Positions 34,075 to 41,743 of a stretch of DNA of 64,000 nucleotides are shown here, in pieces. The notes under the pieces are model-generated. The model was given only the letters and a program-made list of their open reading frames with translations. It had not been told where the DNA came from and searched no databases. Position 1 is the stretch's first letter. Each line of letters begins with the position of its first letter. The stretch is from Novipirellula artificiosorum. Its GTDB lineage: Bacteria; Planctomycetota; Planctomycetia; Pirellulales; Pirellulaceae. A program made the translations under genes and the position numbers. Where the stretch lies: NCBI RefSeq assembly GCF_007860135.1, contig NZ_SJPV01000007.1, positions 19,823 to 83,822 on the forward strand, written 5' to 3'.

Positions 34075-35339
34075 CACGACTTGGCGTGTGGTGGAATTGT
34101 TCCAAATCGGTCGCCGCATTCGCAGTGATAGAGCTTGCCATTTCTTGCCTGAGCCACCTTCACGGAAACTCCATTTCTCGTTTCTCGCTTGTATTCCTGC
34201 TTAGAAATCTCAATGGGCTCACCAAGGGAACAGCCGCGACAACGTGAACGGTCATCGGGTTGCTTCGGTTCAGCAAGCTGATTTTCGCTCAACTCAACCG
34301 TCTTCAGGAAATCGCCAAGCATTTTCCTGACCTTCTCGTGCAAATCGGGTGTTACGATCATTGCGATCCCTTTGGCCGAATCAGCGGGAAAGACAATACC
34401 GAACGGTGAATCGTAATTCCCCATCGATTCCAGCAGGGCACAGTACGCCGCCACTCGACATTGATGTTTGTCATGCAGGACGCCATTGCCGTGGGCAATA
34501 TTTTTTGCCCCGCTGTGGATGACCGGGATTCTCCTGCTGCCATGCTTTAACACTCGCCACGGACATCCTTCCAAGGGCCATTCGGGGTGTCGAACCGGTG
34601 ATTGATAGGTTCCAGGCTCATATCCAGCAGCGAGTGCTGACCACCAATTCACTCGCTGATACTTTGGTGCAGTCGATAATAAATCAATTTTAAGCGGCTT
34701 CGGTGAGTCGGCTTGATGCCTGCGATTGATCAGAATCACAAGCCGCCAAAAAACTTCGCCACCCCACATGAGATCCAGCACCAAGATGCCAAAACCAGCC
34801 ATGAAGAGCAGGAAATCAGTTTGCTTAATGCCGACGTACATTATCGCCACGGCAACGGCAGCGTAGAGCATCGCCATGCCTAATAAACGAAGCTGTTTTG
34901 ATAACTCAGCCTGAATCCGGTCACGGTCAAAGTTGGGCAGGTAGGTCAAGCGGGGGCCGTTATCTTCTTCGTCTTCCCGTTCGTCTTTTTCAAACGCCCT
35001 CACGCCAGCTCGGCGGCAAAAAGCAAATTGTCCGAGGTCGTGGACACTCACAAACTCGCGTACTCGGCCTGTATCGGCCTTCGCGTCGTTATTGTTTTCT
35101 GTCTCCGGCTCTACCTCCGTCGGAGGCGTCTGGGCGGTGAGTCCGGTTTCCGGCTCAATCGGCCCGTCGGACTCCGTTAAAGGAACTTCCTCGATTGTTG
35201 GTGACGTTTCAGCAGCAAGCTCGGTTGTCACCTCCTCGCCGCTTACCGGTTCTCGCGACTTCCTACCTCGCACGTACTGCGAGTAATACGGTTCCAGCTC
35301 ACGCGAATCGATCTGATATTCAAAGACTTTGCTATTCAT
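34032..35339 (-). CDS. Membrane Cas4/RecB-like protein with degenerate nuclease site
   Basis: About 435 residues from the ATG at 35339. An acidic, Pro/Thr/Glu-rich region of about 100 residues is followed by 'VHDLGQFAFCRRAGVRAF', which matches the N-terminal Cys motif of Cas4. Two membrane helices follow (LGMAMLYAAVAVAIMYVGI, FLLFMAGFGILVLDLMW). After them comes a Cas4-like core: 'LEGCPWRVLKHGSRRIPVI', then 'KHQCRVAAYCALLES' (the QxxxY motif) and 'RCRGCSLG' (C-terminal Cys pair). The catalytic positions look lost: PD is replaced by PW, and the E-x-K strand by VIHS. The tail has another Cys motif (HCECGDRF). It probably binds DNA or an Fe-S cluster at the membrane without cutting. Last gene of the operon; its ATG overlaps the pseudokinase stop. 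Confidence 0.65.
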   Translation of the reverse strand: MNSKVFEYQIDSRELEPYYSQYVRGRKSREPVSGEEVTTELAAETSPTIEEVPLTESDGPIEPETGLTAQTPPTEVEPETENNNDAKADTGRVREFVSVHDLGQFAFCRRAGVRAFEKDEREDEEDNGPRLTYLPNFDRDRIQAELSKQLRLLGMAMLYAAVAVAIMYVGIKQTDFLLFMAGFGILVLDLMWGGEVFWRLVILINRRHQADSPKPLKIDLLSTAPKYQRVNWWSALAAGYEPGTYQSPVRHPEWPLEGCPWRVLKHGSRRIPVIHSGAKNIAHGNGVLHDKHQCRVAAYCALLESMGNYDSPFGIVFPADSAKGIAMIVTPDLHEKVRKMLGDFLKTVELSENQLAEPKQPDDRSRCRGCSLGEPIEISKQEYKRETRNGVSVKVAQARNGKLYHCECGDRFGTIPPHAKSCRLGLVASVEEMSV

Positions 35340-36388
35340 ACGATCCACGCCTTCAGTGAATCGACGATCTGTTTCAGCGTCACCTTGCGGGCCGAAGGCG
35401 TTATCTGGAGCGACAAGTTGACTACGTCGCGAGTTTTCGTTGGCAACTTGGTAAGCCGTTCGATCTCCTCTTTTCCCCGTTCCGGCAGGTTCCCCCAAGC
35501 GGCGTGGGCAAAGATTCGTCCCCAGCTATAGATGTCAGCTTTTTCAGTGATTTCTTTTGAGCCAGTCACCTCCAACGCTCGGTAAGGGTCGTCGGGCCAA
35601 ACCGCTGGAGCCACCGTTGGTCCGCCCTTATTGATTTTCGCCATTTCCAAATCGGTCAAAACGGGCTGGTCATTCTTGGCTCGCAACAATACCGATGCCG
35701 GTGTCAATTCACGCCGAATAATCCCCTCGGCGTGCATGGCGATAAGCCCTTCCGCGATCCCCGTCATCACGACTTTCAATTCGTAGTCGCTGAACGCACC
35801 CGCCTTCATCCGCTGAGCAACCGTCTCGCCATCCTCCCAGCGATCAATAACCCACCATAATCCGTCAACCTCTGCGGCGGTGATATTGCGAGCGACGTTG
35901 GGATGGTCGTCGATACGGTCACAAACTTCGATGTGTCGATGCAGATAGACCTCAACCTCCGTCCGCTCACGATCACTCATGTGGCGAAGCTCGTAACATT
36001 TGCCCCTCGCAAACCGTTGGGGAATAAACCGATGACGCAATTTGACAAGCTGGTACTGCAACCCATTCGTCGTTGTCGCCCAACCGCTCAAATACTTCTC
36101 CACTTCGTATTCAAGCACACTGCCCGAAGGTGCAACGCTTGTCTGCGCCCCCATCGCGGCCTTTTCTTCGGGGTGCAAGACTTCCAACACGCTATCGATG
36201 CCAAATGCTCGACTAACCGCCTGTTTTAGCTTGCTGAGCAAAACCGGTTCGCCACGCAACATTTTGTTGGCCGTGCTTCGGTCAACCATCGCCTTGACTC
36301 TAAAGTCCGCGACGGTCATTCCCGCATCGACTCGCAGACGACGCATCAGTAGGGCATCTGCTCGATATTCACGTTGTTCCAAATCCAT
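35336..36388 (-). CDS. HTH-pseudokinase fusion
   Basis: 350 residues. The N-terminus has an XRE-type helix-turn-helix (MRRLRVDAGMTVADFRVKAMVDRSTANKML, about 14-45). A protein-kinase fold follows from about residue 95: 'HPNVARNI', 'IAEGLIAMHAEGIIRRELTPASVLLR', 'LTDLEMAKI', 'DIYSWGRIFAHAAW'. The catalytic loop is RREL instead of HRDL and the metal site is DLE instead of DFG, so phosphotransfer is unlikely. It may be a scaffold or allosteric sensor that also binds DNA or another protein. It starts five bases after the ClpB-like gene and overlaps the Cas4-like gene by four. Confidence 0.75.
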   Translation of the reverse strand: MDLEQREYRADALLMRRLRVDAGMTVADFRVKAMVDRSTANKMLRGEPVLLSKLKQAVSRAFGIDSVLEVLHPEEKAAMGAQTSVAPSGSVLEYEVEKYLSGWATTTNGLQYQLVKLRHRFIPQRFARGKCYELRHMSDRERTEVEVYLHRHIEVCDRIDDHPNVARNITAAEVDGLWWVIDRWEDGETVAQRMKAGAFSDYELKVVMTGIAEGLIAMHAEGIIRRELTPASVLLRAKNDQPVLTDLEMAKINKGGPTVAPAVWPDDPYRALEVTGSKEITEKADIYSWGRIFAHAAWGNLPERGKEEIERLTKLPTKTRDVVNLSLQITPSARKVTLKQIVDSLKAWIV

Positions 36389-36393
36389 GTCGG

Positions 36394-37407
36394 TCAGCTC
36401 TCCTCGAAGGGGCTGACAACAGGTTTGCCCGATTCATCGACATCGACACGAATGTTCGTCAAACCACGTTCTTGGCGTGCCTCAATAAACACGTCGGCCA
36501 ACAATGCGATGATCTTGTTCCTCATATCGCGAGTGTCACTAGTCGCTTCAGATTGCGCAAACAGATCGACGATGATGCTGGGAGCGAGGCAGCACAAGTT
36601 CAGCCCATAGGCATTCGCTGTAGCACTGATCTGTATGGCGATGACTTGCAGCTTCGAATCTTGATCCAACGGACGGAACACAAGAATTCCGTCAATTCGG
36701 CTGACAAATTCAGGGGTGAATTTCGGCGATCGTTTTAAGATTTCCCGAACTGCATTGTCTCGTTTTGCCTCTTCCCCGATTTCACTATCTACATTGGCGA
36801 TCGCCTCAAACGACTCATTGCTCGTCATTACGATAATCGCCTCGGTAAAGTCTACCCGATTGCCAGATCCTTGTTCGTCAAGATGCCCCTCTCCCATAAT
36901 GGATAGCAATGAGGTGAGCACATCGGCATGAGCTTTTTCCAACTCATCAAATAGAATTAACTGACGTTTGTTGCTCATCATGGGACGAGTCAATTGCCCC
37001 CCTTTATCTGCGCCAACGTAGCCCGGTGGAGGCCCGACGAGTCTTGACGCACTATGCGGGTCCTTGAAATCCGCACAATTAAAGCGGAGCATTCGCTTCT
37101 CGTCGCCGAACAAAAATTCGGCCATTGCTTTTGCCATCTCCGTTTTGCCGGTCGCCGGGGGACCGACGAACAGGAGTGTCGCGACAGGCTTATCTCGCCT
37201 TTCTACCGCCAACCCTTGACGCACGAACCTTGCCACTGATCGAACAGTGTCGTCTTGACCGAGCACTCGCCGACTCAGATGGTCAATCATTTCTTCAAGA
37301 TGAAAGACATTATTCATTCTCTGAGCCAGTTCAGCTAGAAGTCGTTTTAATTCGTCTTTATTTGTGATGGATAAGGGATCAAAAGGTTCATCATTCATGG
37401 TTTTCAC
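36394..37407 (-). CDS. ClpB/ClpA-type AAA+ ATPase (single ring)
   Basis: 337 residues. After a short helical N-terminus comes one AAA+ module like the second ring of ClpA/ClpB: 'VLGQDDTVRSVARFVRQG', Walker A 'GPPATGKT', the pore-loop-like 'GPPPGYVGADKGGQL', Walker B 'LILFDELEKA', sensor 1 'IVMTSN' and the Arg-finger region 'FTPEFVSRIDGILVFRPL'. All catalytic residues are present. No N-domain, first ring or ClpP-binding loop is seen. It probably acts as a remodelling motor. It starts within the last 17 bases of the membrane AAA+ gene, so the two may form one mixed complex. Confidence 0.85.
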   Translation of the reverse strand: MKTMNDEPFDPLSITNKDELKRLLAELAQRMNNVFHLEEMIDHLSRRVLGQDDTVRSVARFVRQGLAVERRDKPVATLLFVGPPATGKTEMAKAMAEFLFGDEKRMLRFNCADFKDPHSASRLVGPPPGYVGADKGGQLTRPMMSNKRQLILFDELEKAHADVLTSLLSIMGEGHLDEQGSGNRVDFTEAIIVMTSNESFEAIANVDSEIGEEAKRDNAVREILKRSPKFTPEFVSRIDGILVFRPLDQDSKLQVIAIQISATANAYGLNLCCLAPSIIVDLFAQSEATSDTRDMRNKIIALLADVFIEARQERGLTNIRVDVDESGKPVVSPFEES

Positions 37408-38539
37408 TCACGACAAGGGATAGGTTATTTTGCTTCTGTGCTGAAATAGCAACAATCGGCTTTCGTAATAGATTTTGAATTCGTTTCGGAAACATGCAAT
37501 ATCCGATCGCATCGTTCCACTTTGCAACCTGCGTGGCCAAAATCATCGCATCGACTTGTACCAACCGAATGTCGTGATCCTCGCACTCTTTAATCATCAA
37601 CAAAGCGGCCACTTCGGCTATCTGTTCATCGGAAGGCGTTTGGCAAAAATAGAATTCAGAAATAGCCGATACCAATCTGGAGCCAATCGCCGATTCTCGA
37701 CAGAGCGTCTCAATCACGCTTTCCTTCCAAAGGCTCCGTCCTAAAGCTTTTTCATCAAGGGCCAACACCGATTCGATGCCCACAGTCGTCGTTATCACGA
37801 CCACCGAGTTCTCAAAGGATACTGGTTCATCTTCGCCTGGAACCGTGATCGAACCTTTCCTTAGAATGATGTCCAATAGACTTTGTACTTCGGCATCGGC
37901 TGATTCGAGTCGCTCAAAACACACCAATCCCAAGCCGGAGTCGGCGGCGATCTTCGCCAAGCTGCCGGGCGATGCTTGGGTTCCGATAAGACTATCAACA
38001 CTGATTCGTGAACAATCGAAGACATGAGCCCCGTTTTGGGCATAAAGAAGTTTCGCCAGCACACGCGAGAGATAGGTCTTGCCGATGCCTTCTGCGCCGA
38101 TTAGCAACACCGATGCGAGAGGTTCTTTCAACGCTCCCTTGCGGCGTGAAGCTCGAACCTGATGATGATCGTAAATGCTTTCCAGCATCCCCGTGATCAC
38201 GTTGTCGTGCCCGCGAACAAGCTGCTTTGCTATTCTCTCGGCCGCCCGATAGTCACTTCGCAAATGTAGCAACAACCTGCGTGTCTTGGCATTTTCGACT
38301 GTCGGAATATCGTCGCCTGTCAGGTAACAAACCAAGCGAATGTAGGCTAGTATGAAGCGATACTCACACGCCCCCACCAACCACTCGCGATGAAGGCGAA
38401 GTAGCCAAGCCGTGACGGCGTTCAGCAGGGCAATCGCCGTCACCAGCCAAGGCAGCACCCACCACCAACCAGCCAGATACGCCAGTATCCACCACGCAAG
38501 GAATGCGAGGAACACAAATCGGAGACATTGCTGAAACAA
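37391..38539 (-). CDS. Membrane-anchored AAA+ protein with degenerate Walker B
   Basis: 382 residues from a TTG at 38539, with AGGAGG 12 bases upstream. Two hydrophobic N-terminal segments (FVFLAFLAWWILAYLAGWWWVLPWLVTAIALL) anchor it. A ClpB-like AAA+ module follows: Walker A 'GAEGIGKTY' and, at the Walker B place, 'GLVCFERLESA' where Asp-Glu has become Glu-Arg. Sensor 1 is 'VVITTT' instead of TSN. It should bind but barely hydrolyse ATP. Paired with the intact AAA+ encoded next, it could be the membrane-bound regulatory subunit. Confidence 0.75.
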   Translation of the reverse strand: MFQQCLRFVFLAFLAWWILAYLAGWWWVLPWLVTAIALLNAVTAWLLRLHREWLVGACEYRFILAYIRLVCYLTGDDIPTVENAKTRRLLLHLRSDYRAAERIAKQLVRGHDNVITGMLESIYDHHQVRASRRKGALKEPLASVLLIGAEGIGKTYLSRVLAKLLYAQNGAHVFDCSRISVDSLIGTQASPGSLAKIAADSGLGLVCFERLESADAEVQSLLDIILRKGSITVPGEDEPVSFENSVVVITTTVGIESVLALDEKALGRSLWKESVIETLCRESAIGSRLVSAISEFYFCQTPSDEQIAEVAALLMIKECEDHDIRLVQVDAMILATQVAKWNDAIGYCMFPKRIQNLLRKPIVAISAQKQNNLSLVVSENHE

Positions 38540-38557
38540 CGACTTAACATGCCTCCT

Positions 38558-38665
38558 TTACAACCATAGATACACCACGCCTACGATCGCCAGCACCGCG
38601 TTGATGCGAAAGAACAAGCTATCGTTCCAAAGCGAAACGATCGAAGGCCGAGACGATCGACTCAA
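38558..38665 (-). CDS. 35-residue transmembrane microprotein
   Basis: A TTG at 38665 overlaps the stop of the 286-aa gene (TTGA) and opens a frame of 35 codons ending in TAA at 38558. The C-terminal two thirds read 'WNDSLFFRINAVLAIVGVVYLWL', one membrane helix with a basic residue at its base. The stop is followed directly by AGGAGG for the membrane AAA+ gene. The overlap and composition argue for a real gene. No family recognised. Confidence 0.5.
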   Translation of the reverse strand: MSRSSRPSIVSLWNDSLFFRINAVLAIVGVVYLWL

Positions 38666-39522
38666 TTGACGATCACCCCCATCTGATGGGTTTGGCCGAC
38701 AATCATCTTCTGGCAGAAGTAATTTCCGCGACTGGTCTTAAACGAGATGGTTATTCCACCCCCTCCATCGCGGACACCGACGACCGAGACCGTATTACTG
38801 CCGCTTTGTAGCGGGACGGTTACCTTGGCTCCTTGGTGAAGAATCGGAACGGTTGCAAAGGGAACACCGTTTACCAAAATCTCGACAACATCACCGTCCT
38901 CATCGCAGCAATCGAACAATTGCAGCTCGAACAATTCGGTGTTGCGGTCCCTGAGAGCCGACTCAAGTTCCGAGTCGGGGGCGATTTGCGGTGGCATCAC
39001 GTCAGGATCACCATCGGGAAAGGACTGCAATGATTGCAGGGCTGCTGTCGCTGCAAACAAATCACCACGGGCGAGCAATGAGCGAATCTGTCGTGAACTG
39101 TTCCGGTCGGCCGATTGCTGGTTCACCTCGATTGCCGAAGCCAGTTGCAAGTCACCGTTATCGCTAATCTGAACCACTTTCTCGGCACCTGGCTGTGATG
39201 CGGCGGTTGCCGCTTCGACATGCTGCCAATTGGGATGCTGTTGCTCAGCGTCAACCGACGCTTCGCGACCAGCCCAGACTCCAAAACCGATCAATCCGGC
39301 GAGAATTACAATACCGAGTCCCGCGAGGATACCTCGTGTTGACTTAAAGTCACCATCACCTGAATCGACGTTGCTGCCCATTGGCTCGTCGCCCCACGAC
39401 GAAGGATCATCAGCCCCTTCTCTAGTGGATGACGGCAGACGAATATCGTCATCCGGCTGTTGATGGGCCAGTGCTTCGCTATGTTGTCGATCGCGGTCGT
39501 GGATAAATTCAGGTTCAGGCAT
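38662..39522 (-). CDS. Single-pass membrane protein, first gene of the AAA+/pseudokinase operon
   Basis: 286 residues. An acidic, disordered-looking cytoplasmic part of about 65 residues is followed by one helix (GILAGLGIVILAGLIGFGVWAG), a low-complexity Ser/Gln/Ala stretch, and a C-terminal beta-rich domain from about 205 (VVEILVNGVPFATVPILHQGAKVTVPLQSG...TVSVVGVRDGGGGITISF). That domain looks like a small Ig/jelly-roll fold outside the membrane. No enzyme motif. It begins about 190 bases after parB and opens the operon 39522-34032. Confidence 0.7.
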   Translation of the reverse strand: MPEPEFIHDRDRQHSEALAHQQPDDDIRLPSSTREGADDPSSWGDEPMGSNVDSGDGDFKSTRGILAGLGIVILAGLIGFGVWAGREASVDAEQQHPNWQHVEAATAASQPGAEKVVQISDNGDLQLASAIEVNQQSADRNSSRQIRSLLARGDLFAATAALQSLQSFPDGDPDVMPPQIAPDSELESALRDRNTELFELQLFDCCDEDGDVVEILVNGVPFATVPILHQGAKVTVPLQSGSNTVSVVGVRDGGGGITISFKTSRGNYFCQKMIVGQTHQMGVIVN

Positions 39523-39709
39523 GGGAGGTGGGAAGTTTTTTTGGCCGGGGGCGAGTGACTTCCATTATCACTGTTATGGATCGTTTTCTCAACCTGTCCA
39601 ATGCGAGGAAAATATCGCGGGCACGTCGCTTGCAATTCGCAGCGATATTTTGCTTGGCAAGCTGTTGTTTTCGGATGAAATGGATGCACTCTTTCAAGCA
39701 TCGCGCTGA

Positions 39710-40621
39710 TCACAAAAGATGAACCTTATTGGCAATCCTAAGCCGGACCTCCTCGAGCGCTAGTATGAGTGCCTGCTCCATCTCGTCGTAGTTCCCTCGA
39801 CGGGGTGATGTTACCAGCACTTTCCAGCCGTCTTCCGTCATGAATGTCTGCCTGACGCCTCGGGGTTCGGGCTTCGGTTTGCCTATTCTCTGGCGGACTT
39901 GGCTTTGTGCTTTGACGATGGTGATACGCTGCGGTTGCTCATCTTTGCTTCCGATAGCCGCATGAACCTGCTCGTGCGTGGGGAGCTTTGTCAGCTCGTA
40001 AGCGGCTCTGGCGGATAGGTCGCCCGATTCAACTTGATGCTGAACATCGTCTGGCAATTTAAGCAGTGCAAGCGAACGAGTGATTTTCGACGGGTTAACA
40101 CGAATGGCCTCGGCGAGTTGCTTACCGGTCCAATTGTTTAATCCAAGTAGCTGGCTAAATGCGGTTGCTTCTTCAATGGGACGCAAGTCTTGTCGCAAAA
40201 GGTTTTCGATGAGTTGCTGCTCCAGGATCTCGGTTCTCGAAAGCTCGCCGTTTTGAAAATGGCAGTGGATTGTCGGCAACCCCGCTTTCAAGGTTGCTCG
40301 ATAGCGTCGCTCGCCGGAAATGATCACCCATTTTCCATGTTGGTCAGACCAGCGGACGCGGATCGGGTGTAACTGACCTTTGTCTCGGATACTGTTCGCG
40401 AGTTGACCTATTTCATCGGCATCGAACTCGGTTCGCGGCTGCTCGGGGTCTGGAATCACACTTTCGATGGCAAGGCTTCCAAAGTCTCGCAGCGCACGTC
40501 GGCCCACATCTTTAAGATTGGCGACAGGGCTTAGTTTGGGAACGGAATCCTGCGTGCGGACGCCTATCGATTCATCCAGTCTGCTGTCAATGTCCTTCAG
40601 TCTGTTTCGGGTGTTTGCCAA
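39710..40621 (-). CDS. parB: ParB-family partition protein
   Basis: 303 residues from a TTG at 40621 with AGGAGG five bases upstream. The ParB N-domain reads 'ESVIPDPEQPRTEFDADEIGQLANSIRDKGQLHPIRVR' and 'WVIISGERRYRATLKAG' (the GERR CTP-binding motif), then 'LIENLLRQDLRPIEEATAF' and an HTH 'NWTGKQLAEAIRVNPSKITRSLALL'. It binds parS sites and, with ParA, segregates the replicon. Its start is 14 bases after the parA stop. No parS of the chromosomal type was identified by eye. Confidence 0.93.
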   Translation of the reverse strand: MANTRNRLKDIDSRLDESIGVRTQDSVPKLSPVANLKDVGRRALRDFGSLAIESVIPDPEQPRTEFDADEIGQLANSIRDKGQLHPIRVRWSDQHGKWVIISGERRYRATLKAGLPTIHCHFQNGELSRTEILEQQLIENLLRQDLRPIEEATAFSQLLGLNNWTGKQLAEAIRVNPSKITRSLALLKLPDDVQHQVESGDLSARAAYELTKLPTHEQVHAAIGSKDEQPQRITIVKAQSQVRQRIGKPKPEPRGVRQTFMTEDGWKVLVTSPRRGNYDEMEQALILALEEVRLRIANKVHLL

Positions 40622-40635
40622 AGTTACCTCCTACG

Positions 40636-41445
40636 TCAAGCGACGTGTCGCTGCGATTTATTCCTGATGTAATCCAAAACCTCGTTCGTCAGTGCTCGCA
40701 TGGACTCAGCCGCATAAGAGCGTTTGTCAAAGAACTCAGCCGGCTGACGACAAGCGATCGAGACCTTAAACGCGGAGGCTTCGGGAATAATCGTGTCGAA
40801 GACCAGCCGGTCATAGATTTCTCGCAATCGCTGTTCGTACGAACGGTGAACCAACAACCGCTTGTCATGCCGGGTAACGAGGTGTCCGAGGCGGCGTAGT
40901 TTTGGGTTCAGTTGCCTTGCGTGATCAATGCACTGGTGAACGGCTCGGAGCCCCTGAGTTCCAAAATCCTCAGGCGGAACGGGAATGATGACGTAGTCTG
41001 AAGCAATCATCGTGTTCCAACTGCACTGGTAAAGATTCGGCGGACAATCAATCAGCACAACATCGAAACGATCAAGCTGATCCAGAAAGTCACGAATCGC
41101 ATATTGCAGCATTCCTCCCTTTTCAGGGCACGGCACATTGAACGCACCTAGATGGTGGTTCGTGGGCAAGATTGAAATGTTATCGAAGCCTGTATTTCGG
41201 ATCAGGGCATTCGGATCGCTAAAGAATTCGCCCTCGTCAAACAGAGCTGCGAGCGTTTGACAAAGCGGGAGTTGTTCGACAACTTCCGAGCCAAAGAATC
41301 CCTGACTGAGCGAACCCTGCGGATCTGCGTCAACAAGCAACACCGACAGGCCGGTTACCGCAAGAGACCCAGCGAGATGAAAGCAGGTCGAGCTTTTCCC
41401 GCATCCCCCTTTCTGATTGATCAAGCAGATTGTGAACCGTTCCAC
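40636..41445 (-). CDS. parA: ParA-family partition ATPase
   Basis: 269 residues. The deviant Walker A 'INQKGGCGKSS' is at the extreme N-terminus, then 'VLLVDADPQGSLSQGFFG' (Walker A'), 'FDVVLIDCPPNLYQCSW' (Walker B) and 'VIIPVPPEDFGTQGLRAV'. With no N-terminal HTH it is of the small (type Ib or chromosomal-like) class. It drives segregation together with ParB. An inverted repeat 30 bases upstream (41475-41491) is a candidate operator or centromere. Confidence 0.93.
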   Translation of the reverse strand: MERFTICLINQKGGCGKSSTCFHLAGSLAVTGLSVLLVDADPQGSLSQGFFGSEVVEQLPLCQTLAALFDEGEFFSDPNALIRNTGFDNISILPTNHHLGAFNVPCPEKGGMLQYAIRDFLDQLDRFDVVLIDCPPNLYQCSWNTMIASDYVIIPVPPEDFGTQGLRAVHQCIDHARQLNPKLRRLGHLVTRHDKRLLVHRSYEQRLREIYDRLVFDTIIPEASAFKVSIACRQPAEFFDKRSYAAESMRALTNEVLDYIRNKSQRHVA

Positions 41446-41743
41446 TTTCCTCCGTTGTTTGTTCTTGCCGAGGCAATTGCCAATGGCAATTCTGTGTAAG
41501 ACAGCGAAATCACTTTAGATACCGTGACACAAAAGAACGAAGGTCGTCAAGGAAAACATTCGTTAAAGGGAATTGACACAGAACTGAGTTTAGCTCGTAC
41601 TGGATTCATCCTGCGTGATGCCACGCATTGCAGCAAGGGTTATTACTGATATCGGAATGGTAGTGATGCCTCACCAGAGGCCCGAATTGAGTTTTGCTTT
41701 CCAGGTCCGCTTAGACGTGCTAGCCAGTCAAGATAGCTAAAGC
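41446..41743. other. Divergent region between parA and the replication initiator
   Basis: About 300 bases. Apart from the AATTGCC inverted repeat it holds TTGACA near 41573 without a convincing -10, and no open frame of interest. Promoters for both genes must lie here. Confidence 0.4.
41475..41491. promoter_or_regulatory. Inverted repeat AATTGCC-AAT-GGCAATT upstream of parA
   Basis: Perfect seven-base arms around a three-base centre, located 30 bases upstream of the parA start. Its position in the parA promoter region fits an autoregulatory operator; it could also be a partition site. Confidence 0.5.

Noticed and set aside
34032..35339. CRISPR-Cas adaptation locus because of the Cas4-like protein
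   Set aside because: No Cas1/Cas2, effector or repeat array is present and the nuclease residues are lost.
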